Below are positions 20,901 to 32,900 of a stretch of 64,000 bases of DNA, in pieces (positions within the stretch are counted from its first letter, which is position 1; the number at the start of each line of letters is the position of its first letter). The stretch covers positions 9,705,601 to 9,769,600 of the forward strand of contig JARUPZ010000009.1 of assembly GCA_031213475.1 (NCBI GenBank). The letters run 5' to 3'. Source of the stretch: Nereocystis luetkeana. Its lineage: Eukaryota; Sar; Phaeophyceae; Laminariales; Laminariaceae. The notes beneath the pieces were generated by a model, which searched no databases, was not told where the DNA came from, and saw only the letters and a list, made by a program, of their open reading frames with translations. A program made the translations under genes and the position numbers.

Positions 20901-23900
20901 TATCCCACCTGTGACCAGAAAACAAACAATGTAACACACGTGAGGTTAGATACCACCCCCCCCCCCCCCCCCTATCACACGTGTGATAAGATATCACCCC
21001 CCCTATCACAGGTATGAGAAGAGAACACACCGCTCTCACACGGGTGATAATATAACCCCCCCCGCTATCATACATACTTTTATATAACCCCCCCCATTAT
21101 ACGTGTGATAAGGACCCCCCCCCCCTCCCTATTCCACGTGTGATGAGATAACACGCACCCTTATCAAACGTGTGATACGATACAACACCCCCTAAGATGT
21201 ATTTCACAGCCGATATTCTCCTACAACAAGGGAGGGGGGGGGGGGCACACGCAAGCGAAAATGGTGGCTTTCTGACTGGCCTCGTAGCTATGTCTCCAAA
21301 GACACACAACGCGTCGGCATTGCACGTTTCCGGTTGTATGTACGAGTAGAGGGATTTCCTCCAAACAAATCGTCCAATGGGGGAGGGGGGAGCGTGTTGT
21401 CCTCGACGGAAATCTAGGGGTCGTTCATCCATAGATATGAAAAGGAAGCTACCTTTTTGCTCCCTGCGGAAGTTGGCAACTATTTTTCGGAGGCTCGTTG
21501 CTAACACGATAAGCGCTCCATTCCTCTCCAAAAAAAGGCCCGCCTGACCTCGGCCTAGATGTCGTTTGTGTTTGTTCGAAAAACATTCAGACCGAAAACA
21601 ACATTCCTAGTGGCTTTGGGAACTCCCCCTCGTCAGCCAGAAACAAATAGGCTCAACTCCTATTACGGAGGGCCAGTAGTAAATAGGACAAAAAAATGGT
21701 ATTAATAGTAGAAATTACGAGCTTTCGTAGATTTTTGTATGTACCGTAAGTTCTATTTTCTACGCCCCCCCCCGTAATAACACTTTTATCGTTAGGGCGC
21801 GTCATTCGTTGGCTGATGCTACTTCTGTTGTTGTTTGCGATTTTTTTGTTGGCCTATTTTTACGTGGTTCTGTAGACTATCTCAGCCCCCCAGGGGCTAA
21901 CAATTGAGGCTGCGTTTGCCACAAGTTCGAGGCCCTCGGGGATACGGTCCGCAGATGGTTACGTCTAGTTTGCCAATGGCATCATCACGCATGAGACGCC
22001 CTACGTGGTATGTATGCACTTCTTGTACTGGACCCGACGCACGAGACCGACGTTTGAAAAGCATTGCAACCTCAACCACATGAGAAGTTGATGATACAGA
22101 CTTTTCGCTTGTAGTGACGATCACATCATCGAAATAAAGCACAACAAGGAGGGGGTGTGTTTCGGCAGTCGGTCACACCTGGTTGTCGAGTTAGATCCTC
22201 TGTGAGAGAGGTGAGCAACCTTAACTCCGCGCAAGTGGGAATTGTCGTATCACGTACCAGGTAGTATTCAGGGTAAGGCACCCAAAAGGCAGCTACATAG
22301 TACTCTCATTGCTGTCTCTGGAAGTGTCTACACAATAAATTAAATCAGCTCGCTGAAGCTGTCATCCATGTGCAAGTCCGCCTCACAAGCGCTTCTATTG
22401 GTAGTAGGATGCAGCTCGCCCTTCATGCCACGCGCCGGACAACTCGCGGCGCTTCGGGCTTGGTGCAAGCAATGTCTGCCTCATCGGTAAAACTCTGACA
22501 TACATGCTCCGTACGGGCGATGTAGAGATGTCAGCGTCTGTGGTTATACGACTGCGGCCATGCATGAGATCGGGTACATCTCTCCTATCGAGTACACCCG
22601 CCCCCCCCCCCTACCCCCCTTCCCTCTTCCCCCTTAAGCCTCGAAGAGATGCGGAGATGATGGTAAGACGACCAAGGCAAGCAGTGAATGATAAACCCCT
22701 CTCTGTCTATGGTCATACGACTACGGCATTTGTCAGATATCGAGTGCATCCCCCCTCCCCCCTCGATTTCCCGCTCCGTCTCGAACGGTATGAATGGTCA
22801 CTGGTCAAAGCATAGTCAATGGTCAAAACGACCGAGGCGAACAACAAATGTGTACGCCCCCCCCCCCCCCCCCCCCCGCCCCCCCCCCCCCCCCGCACGC
22901 AATATGCCCCGTCTTGAACGGGATGCGTGGTCAATAGTGAAATGACTGAGGCAAGCGACAAATAAGTACGCCCACCCTTCCCTATGGTCATATGGCGAAG
23001 GCCATGCATGACGTGCGTATAACGCCCCCCCCCCCCCCCCCCGCTTGCTGTCTCTGGAAATGCCTACACCGGAATTAAATCAACTCATTGAGGCTGTCGT
23101 CCATATGCAAGTCCGCCTCAAAAGCGATCTTAGTAGGATGCAGCTCACCCTTTATGCGACTCGCCGGACACCTCACGGCGCTTCGCGCTTGGTGCAAGCA
23201 ATGCCTGCCTGGTCGGTGAAAACCCGACATGCTCCGGCCCGGCGTTGTAGGGATGCGAGGGTCTATGGTCATACGACTACGGCCATGGATGAGATCGAGT
23301 ACATCTCTCCTATCGAGTACACCCCCCCCCCCCCCCCCCCCCCTGCTACGACAGCACTGACTCCGTAGCTCACAAGGCATGAGAGAGCCGACACTGTACC
23401 GTTCTATGTGGTGTGCATTGGTTTACCTTTCTCGGAACGTCCTCTCACCTTGCAGCTAGCGCTGAGCCCTGCCAGGTGTTCGGGGGGCAGCTTGGACAGG
23501 CATCGCCCGGGGCCATAGTACACGAACCCCCCCCCCCCTCCTCCTTCTCCGCCTCCACCGCCGCCTGCTGGCTCGCCGCAGATCAGAGACTGCCACTCTC
23601 GCACTCCTGCAACGACATGCCAGGTCATGCAACACCCAACGAACGCCGGGGACATATCAGTATGCTAGGCACGTCGGAGGGGGGGCACCGTCCAGTTGTC
23701 AGAGTCTCTCTCACCCAAACGCTGTGGCTCTGAGAATAAGTGTAGGTTTATTTGCAGGGGGTATGTGTTACCAATAAAATATTCGTGAAACACAAAAAAT
23801 AAATTTTGTGATTTTCATTCGCTTTCCTGATATAATGCCCTCTGCCAAATTTTGGTGAAGTCAAGTTTCTTAATATATGTGCCCTCTGTTTGCGAGATTG

Positions 23901-26900
23901 TTCAACAGATACGGATTGTTTTTCAAATATGGCAATTCTGCTCCTACGATAATGACGGGCATCAACCCGACGAAAAATCTCATGGGTATTGTACAACACC
24001 AGTATATGCGTCATGGGCCGTTCAAAAGATTTAGTCAAACAACAATTGAGCACCCCCCCCATCGTAAGGATGCGAGGGTCTATCCATGGTCGGACGACTA
24101 CGGTCATGCACAATATCGAGTACCCCCCCCCCCCACGCACCGCCGCTTACCTGTTGCAGTACGCGTCCATGCGCACCCCGCGATGCCACAGTAAGAGGTG
24201 TGCGCCTACTCCACATGGCTCGGGAATTCATTCTTCCCTCAAGGAGCTACACATACATGCGTCGATCGTACACTGACGTCGAAAGAGGAATATCACGCAT
24301 TTCTATAGGGGGGCGAACCCTTCCCATTTCTTCGAGCAACAAAACGCGGGATTCGGAAGGCATCGGGTGTTTCCTTTCGGCTGTGCGAGCGCCGTCGGTC
24401 AAATACATTGGGACACAAGAGCGCTCCTTTTTCGCCGTGGTCTCGTGTTTTGTTCGTTCGTGCTGTTGTCGTGTTTGTTACCGTCACTTGTTGTTGTTAT
24501 TGTTGTTTTTCCCGGACTCCTGGGACGCCGAACAGTATTTCGTACCACTCGGTCGGAACATATATGGACCGCTTGCATGCGAACATCTAAGCAGGACGGC
24601 CCAAAACACGCTCGAGACAGGGCGACAAGCTTCAACCCCAAGGTGACTAGGCGCGGCGACCATCTTCGCGGTGCCCCCTTATTCGACCTCACATCCGAGT
24701 AACTACACTATCGGGGGAACCAACCAAGGGAGGCGCGCGACGAAAAGCACGAAGAAAAACACGTTGTAAACTCCAAAGAAACGGATGTAACGAGAAACAA
24801 TCCGGTGGGGGTGGGGTTCCTGGACTTCGGCCGAGAGCCACCACCCACGACATCGAGGAGCTCACAGCCGACCCCCCATTCCCGACAAAAAAGGTCTGGC
24901 GGACACCCACGACACAAGACGGCTTTACCCAAGAGCTCTCAGCCAACAACACCTCTCACCAGCCACGTGGTCGTCCCCTCCAAACCCTTTCCACGCCGAA
25001 ACATCGACGCTTCCCGCCGCCACCGAAGCAGCCCCTTTCCCCTTCCCACCACCACCGCCACCGCCACCACCACCGCCCTTGCCACTCCCCACGCACCCCC
25101 TCAACGTCTCCAAGATCGATACCCTGCCCCCCTCGGCGCCATCGCTGCCTGCTCGGGTTCCTTCGCCGGTCTCAGCAACGCCCGCGGCGGGATTGCTTAT
25201 TAAGGAGGCTTTCTTCTTTCGGGTTTCGGCAGCTGGAGGGGAAGGCTCGGGGGGTTCGCAGGCTGACGGAACCCCGGGGTCTTCCGAGAGCGGGTCGGCC
25301 ACGAAGCGCATGTTCGCGTTGCTGACCTCCTGGCCGGTGGCTGCTACCGCCTTCAGACTGGAGGAGTCAGTCGTCGAAACGATTGCGCGGGGCGGGATGA
25401 GTTTGCTGGTGGGTGTAGTCAGGCGGTAGGTAGTTGTCGACGACTTACACAGCTCAGATGTTTGGGGATAATGGTAGGTGGTCCAGCCGAGCGCTGCAGT
25501 GCATACGTGCCACGCTAAGGTGCTGCTCGGGCTGCGACCACAAGGCTACCTCAGAACGGTAGGGGGTGGGGGCTACCTTCGTTTTGTTTTGTTCGTTTTT
25601 ATTCATCGTCTTCTCAAGAGCCACTCACTCGGCCGACGTTTGCGGGTCTGTTAGGCTGTTACGGCCGTTGTCTTTCAATCATTTCGCACCGTGATGGGAC
25701 CGTGTTATCTGCTCGCTTGCGCCGAGAAGGGAAACAGTTTCAAGTCTTGTGTTAGGAGCGAGATACATGGCGACGCTTCCCCCCCCGAGTGGGCTGAACG
25801 GTGGCAACGAACCTAAAACGGGCGGCAGAGACGCAGGCTACGTCAGAGGTAGCACCTAACGCTTCTTAGGCTCTTATTCGCTTGAATATAGTATCGGGGC
25901 TCTACACCTCGCCCAAAAATGGATTATTTCGGGAAGAAAAAACACAAGTGAAGAAATCAATAAAATATGCGAAAACCCTGTACAAATTGGTACATCACGA
26001 ATATTTTATACAGGTATACACAAAACATAATAGCACTGGTATTCCAGCGATACTGGGGTGAGGAGGTCGATTTTGGTTATGACCGACGGAGATTCTTAAC
26101 CCGAACTCGTGAGAATACAGCAACATTTGTTTTGTACAACAAAATGTTCACGATGCCCTAGATTTTGGGATCGGTCGTCGGGTTATCGTGTCAGCTTTTT
26201 TTAAGTCAGTTTTGACTCCCTTTTAGTATGGAGCTCCTTCCTCAAGTCAGGGGCCTTACAAAATACTAGGTTCACCCCTATTGCAACATGCGTCCGGGGG
26301 TGTGTGTAATCTTAGCCCCCGTATCGTACGGCATTATGTTGGAAAACCAAACGATGACGACCCCCCCCCCCCCCACCCACCATCAGCCAGAAGTATGTTC
26401 GACCAAACGCCCTACCCCCCCAATCTGTCCAGGAAGAAATTAAGCATTGGGTATACGCCCCGACACCTCACAGCGCTTCGCGCTTGGTGCAAGGCAATGT
26501 TTCTGCCTGGTCGGTGCAAATCAGCCGTGCTCCGTCCAGGCATGGACGGGATGCGAGGGTTTATGGTTGCACCACGGCCATGTATGACACGAGTAGCCCC
26601 CCCCCCCCCCCTCCCCCGGCATACCGTGTGGCATTTATTCTCACCGGTGCCGTAACATGTGGAGGCTCAGGTCGCGGGATACTTCCTTCATCCCATCCAG
26701 AGCCGAGCACGCCTCTATGGGAAGCTTCTCTAGGCACTCGTCCAGCAAGAGCACCACGGCAAGCCCTTCCGCTCGGCAGCGGCCCAAGAACGGCGCAAGG
26801 CCCTGTAAGATTGTTGCCCGAGGTATGTACATATGATATATACATATTACGGGGGACTATAGTTAACAGGACCAAATATTGTTAGTAAAAATGGTTAAAT

Positions 26901-29900
26901 ATATAGGTTTTTATGTAGACCATAGGTCCTATTAACTATGGCCCCCCGTAATATCAGGTTCGGCAAACGACAACAGCGTCGCGGCAAGAACGTGGGGGGG
27001 GGGGGGGATCGGAGCGCGTGGAGGTACTTACTCCAAAGCATTACAGCAAGGAGGGAATCCAGATCATTACCAGAACTCCGCGATCCGCTCAGACACGTCC
27101 TACAGTAGGAGTCTCATCAAGTTTTTCTGAAGAATTTTCTAGGGAATTTGTTGAGGAATTTTATGAGGTTCGTCGTCTCTTGGGGAGCTCTCTTGCTCTT
27201 CCAAGCCCTGATATGATTACACAAGAGGCCGGGACTTACCCTCACTCTCCGGCTGCTGCAAGATGTGGGCGTAAAATATTCCCTGCGGGGACTTGAGCTA
27301 CGAAACACACCTTTACAGTAGGCGTACTGAATACGGAGGTTCATCTGCACCTCGCGTGTGTGACTCAATTGGCACATTGTTAAATGACTCCACGTGACTG
27401 TGCCAGGATGGTGGGGCGGCCGGGACCGCCTGTGTACGATAACCTAATGTGTATGCCTATCCCTGTTGGAACCGCCGCGTGCATGCTCCCAACGCTGACT
27501 CTACTTCAACGTTTTTGGTCATCTCATCGGGAGTGCGGTCTTATGTAGGTCAGCCCGACGACGCCTGCCGCGATAGAGGGAGAGCACTGATTTCGCACAA
27601 AATATGTCACTGAGAGTGGCAGAACTCCCTGACCCGATATCGTTAGCGTGCTATTGTTATTAATAGTGTTTTCGAATATTTAGTACTACTGCACGTGAGC
27701 CGTGTACCGGACGGAGGATTGCCAGTCGGGTTACCCCATTCTCTTTTTTTTTCCCCCTTCAACTTTCAAGCTTAGGGTGAGGCATTTCGCAAAGCCGCTC
27801 TAGCGCACGTGGTTGCGGTAAGACTCGTGCAAAAAGCAAAAAGTCCCATGTCGCGTACAGAATGTAGATGGTTAAAATATATGTCCATGCTTGTTTGGCT
27901 TGCTTACCCCCTCCACATCCTCGGCCCACACTGGGGCCAGTGTTGATTCCATCGCGGCACAGATGCTTTCCAGCTCAGTTTCACATTCCACGTTGGGCAC
28001 AGCAGCAGCAGCAGCAGCAGCAGCGATACCCGCCGAAACCGGCACCGCCTGAGCCTGGACAGTAGCCGGGTCTTCCACCCCACCCACGCCAGCTGGTGCA
28101 GACGCTGGGATGGGCTGCGCCGGGTTGAGATCGCACAGCTTCCCTTCCTCGTCGCCTTTCTCCAAGCAGTGCCTCTTTACAGAACCTGCACACAAAAAAC
28201 AAGGGCTCTTTGTATTTAGGCGAGGGTGTGATAGGCGTGCAAGTCAACGCTGACAACGATCCGTGCGGCGCGGAACAAACCGAGGTGTATTCCCAGGATT
28301 GGGCTATTTTAGTGTATGCCGCGTCCACCTTGAAGCGGTGGCAGATGTCACCGCGTGTTCAGGAGATGAAGAGCACTATAGTTGCCTGTTGCCGAGGTCG
28401 ATGGGCACGGGCCGTCCATTGACAGTGCGAGTTTTGAACTCAGATACCTTGGTACGTATTGCTCACTGTGTACCGGTGTATTCTACAATCAAGCAACTCG
28501 CTAGCGTGTTCGATGCTCCTCCGTGATGGTGTGGTGGGGCCGGCTGGGGTAGGCATGCTGTATATGTAGACCCACATGGGGGTATGACGCAACAGGTGAT
28601 GCTTGATACAGGTTGTCGGGGTGTGCAATCCCCCTTATTATGCGCAGAGGGTGGGGGCATCTTCCCGAAGCAAGACGGGCTGGAGGAGAGACATGCCTAC
28701 AGGGTCCAAGGACCCCCCGCACCGATACAACCTTTTTCTCGTAACGAAGTGGAGCACAAAACAGTGACGTGGCGCCTAGACCATCGATGCCGCTCTGCAG
28801 GGTTTGTCGGTGGATAAAACACCATCATGATTTCCTACGTCTGCAAAGGGTGGCGCTGAGCGTTCTCCGTCTACCAGTGGCCAACGTTTGTTCGGGTACA
28901 TGTTACGGGGGACCATAGTTAATACCTGGTAGGTCCTACGATGCACACAACCACCTTAATATTTCGCTAATGTTACAAACAAGATTTGCTCCTATTCACA
29001 ATGGTCCCCCGTAATAGTATAATAGGGAAAGTAGAGCGCGATAACCAGCGGGCTTTTACGTGCTTGGTTATGGCCGGCGTGTGTATGGCTGCACGAGTGC
29101 ACCTGCGGCAAGTCGGTTCAAAAACCGGCCTAGTGTTCCTCCCAACCAGAATAATTAGCCGCCGACTAGGTATTAGTTGGATACACCGCACATTCAATTG
29201 TGTTAGGTGTGGTCATTGATGAAGTTCCACGTGTCTGCCTCCCACTGGGGCGTTTTTGCGGATATATGCGTTGTTGCCGACTAACCAAAGACCTCTGTAC
29301 CTGTAGCAAGTCGGCTCCGTTTGTCACCTAACTATTAGACTAGCCGCCGAGTGGCCGGCAGTATACATCGCACATTCAAGAAAGCTGAGCACGGGAACTG
29401 ACGAGACTATACCCGCTTGGATCTGACGGGCGTGTTTATGACTGGGTAGACGTGTGTTTGCCCATTGATCGGAAGGCTGCCTATGGTATCCGATGAAACG
29501 TCAGCTTAATGCTGGCACCCAAAACAACAATCAGCCGTCAAGGCCAACCAACACAGAGCTCTAAAATGGACCGTGTTTTCTGAGCATATATAATGGGAGG
29601 GTGAAAAGTGGATGTAGAGTTTTCTCGGAGGAGGGAATAATGTATTTCCTGAGCAATAACATATTTTCTTTCAAGGCTCATCCTTCACGTTTCCGGGTCG
29701 GTTCTTCGGCCCCACCGCGAGCCCCGAACTCATCGCAACGTCAAAAAAAATCTCTACCTCGACGGCAAACGGACGCCGGTCACATCCTCCCTGACCACCC
29801 GTTCAAAACATTTTGAACGGTTTGGTTTGCATCCCCCACCTTGGAAGGCCTCCATTCGCACCGCAAGAGCGGCCAGCGCGCGCCTTTCGGACGGTTTCAT

Positions 29901-32900
29901 CTCATACCGCCACACCACCGCCGAAGGGATTTGCCGAGACAATTCCGCGTCAGCGCTCGGCGGACTAGCGTCCACCGCTGGAGGGGGTACGTGCGCATAC
30001 CCCGCGGCGTAGATCGTGGTGCCGTCCGGAGAGATCTGTTTCACACGGCAATCGCGCCGAGCACCGGTGTGCACGAATGACAAGCGGGGCGAAGAGAAAA
30101 CACGCGACCGTTTTGAAATTTCAGGAATCCAATCGAATAACTCAACATACAACAACATGATATGATGGGCATCACTGTCACCGGGAACGAGGGACACCGA
30201 TCAAATACGGGGGCCATTCCTGGGAGAGCTCATCAGAACGGAGGGGGGAGAAATCTGAACGGAGCCGGGACCGTTCAAAGACCCCCCGTATAAGAAAGCG
30301 GTTTTTTGAACTGAAGGAAAAAAAGCTGGAAACGATTACCCTTGCGGGGACCATCTGTTGGAAAGAATCATGAAATAGTTTTGGGAGTGTACTGTGATAC
30401 GGTGGGAAGTAAAACACCCATCCCTCGTCGGGCAGACAATGATCTGTCTGACCTATTACGGGGGACCATAGTAGATAGGACCAAATGCTGTTAGTAGCAA
30501 TCCCCATACATAACCTATGTATAGGCTAGGAATCGAACGAAACACACATATACGGGTTTTTTTTTATCGGATCAGAAAATGTCGGGGTGTGTCTTTACTT
30601 GATACCCCCCTCAGGGACAAAGTGCTACACATCTCGGATATCTAAATACTGATCTCCAGCGCAGATCATCTGGTTTCTCGCCTGAGTTTTGTGAGAGGCC
30701 GTGCAGGATCTGGTCGGGACAAGCCTGATCCGAGCTGGCAAACGTGTGCATTTGTTTGAGGTTCGTGCGGGTTGCACGGCTCGCATCAGGCAACATAAGC
30801 TAGATCATACAGATCATACAGATCATACAGATCAGGGTTACATCCTCCCTGAAAAGGACCCAAATAATCTACATCAATAAGAGGGGAAATCAGTGATCTG
30901 CTCGAGATGCGTGGAATGCCCGCGTTCGAACGTACAACCCACACCCAAATGCCTTACTCACATCCCATTCCTACCTCCAGGGACCAATCTAGCGTCGTAT
31001 GGCTGTTAGCCGTACAGGCCATTGTTTTGGACTCTCACTCTTGGTCTTCTCGTCTGGCTTGTGTAGTTGTGGAGTCTCGTGCCCGGTACGCAGGGATTTC
31101 CCTTGGCTTACCCGTTAAGTTGCGCTTAAATTTCGATTTTGCCTTTCCTCTGCCTCACAGTCTAGGCCTACGTGATAATTATCATAGCTGTATCTCAAGG
31201 ATAAGGAATCATCGCGACCCTTGGATGTGCTGGGGTCGTGGAGTGGAAAGAACGGCTGAATGAGACGACAGCACGCACATACATGTCGTTGACACAAGCC
31301 TCCCCCCCTCGAAACCTAAAAGGGGCGACCATAGTGCCGAACTGGGTTTCTGTCTTCTCACAAGGTATATTCCTTAACTCGAGTTTAACCAGTCTAGAAC
31401 CGCGTTCCCGATGTGGGAGAATAACAGCTGGAATTAGGGCCAGGTTTTAGTGGGTGTACACGGCGGTACTAGACGGGACAATCTCACCACGCTCACACAT
31501 TTCAACTACAATATCCCACACCTGCAGCGAGATGACCCCCAGCGCCTGGGGTAGGCCTGCCAGCGCAAGGCCGGGGGGCTCCGCGCACTCCAAGCGTCTC
31601 CACCCCTCGAGGCGGGCTTCCAGGAAGCGTGCCGAAGCCCCTGCGGACGGAAACCCTTCCAGGCTGGAAACCCCTCCCTCTCCCGCTCGCCCTTCGACTG
31701 ATAAGTCGGCCTCGCTCGGGGAGGGCACAAGGAAGGGGTCGCACGTGTCCAAGTTGTGTAGTCCTCTCAACAGTCCTGAGAGTTTTGTTTGCCGAAACAG
31801 TGAGATCAGCCAGCAGCAGCAACATCAGCAACAACAGCAGCAGCAAGAGCAGCAGCAACAAAAATAAAAAGGATCCACGCGCCACCAAAACCACCCTCAA
31901 AAGCAGCAGCAGAAGTAGCAGGACCGTGAGACGATGAGCGCGTCGCGTAGACTTTTACCGTGCGGCTTGCTTGCTCAGCGAGTATGCCGGTCAACCTTAC
32001 TACGATGCGTATTTTCGGCTAACATGAAGTTCTCCAGGCCATCTTGACGAGACATGCCACAGCAGGGTGAGGTGTGGGGGGGCATATTTTTGTGTCAAAC
32101 ATACTATGAGGCCGAAAGAGTTCCTCAATAATACAAGCTGCCCAACATATTCGGAGCCTCATATGTCTGTCGACGCAGCGGACGCATGAAGCGTACCCTG
32201 CGGGGCAGAAGGCGTGGCTTAGGTATTTGTCATCACTTCAACGCCGGGAAGGAGCACGTGGGAGTCTCAACCGAACAGGCAGACACGGCTTGCACCAAGC
32301 GCAAAAAGCAACGTAAGGTGTTCTGTGATTTCGTACGACGAGTAAGATTCATCTTGCTGCGAATAGCTTGTGAAGTGGACTTTCTCGCATGTGGGCGACG
32401 GCGTCGAACGGATGTGCGCACGACAATGTTTTCGAGCCCCCCCCCCCCCCCCCCCCCCAAGGAGTCATGTGCCGCACCCAACAGATGACTGCGAGCAGTA
32501 TGTTACTCTTGACGCGATGACCTATTCCATGGCTTACGCAGTACGCAGCGTATCGAATAAACGACATACCTAAAGACTATCACTGATGCCCATAGTAAAT
32601 ACTCCCACAACATACCCGAAGCATCCACTTTGATATGTACATCTGACGGCCTACTGCGCAAAATCGAAAGCAGCGCCTGTGCAACGTGCTCGATTAACAT
32701 TAGGTTTTTCATCGATAATACTCTGACATTCTTCAGCAATACACTGGGAAGCCTCTCTCCCCCTGTTATGGGCTTTGTCGTGGGGGACGCCGTGTCGAGG
32801 CTACTGTGCTGTAAGGGGAGGGTACCCCCATTTTCACTACGGCGCTGACGCCACTGGGACGGGTGTCTCCGTACCTCAATTCAAGTCCAAATCCACAGAG

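Noticed and set aside
24925-25311. Separate small gene with glycine-rich protein
   Set aside because: The frame joins exon 17 and exon 19 in phase with proper acceptor and donor, so it is an internal exon of the CFAP46-like gene.
26645-26802. Separase gene
   Set aside because: The LPIEA...SRDLSL block first suggested separase, but the following exons (RFVADP, FVYYG, DRADNNAS, VVLNMW) and the TPR exons fit CFAP46 better and no catalytic His/Cys pair is present.
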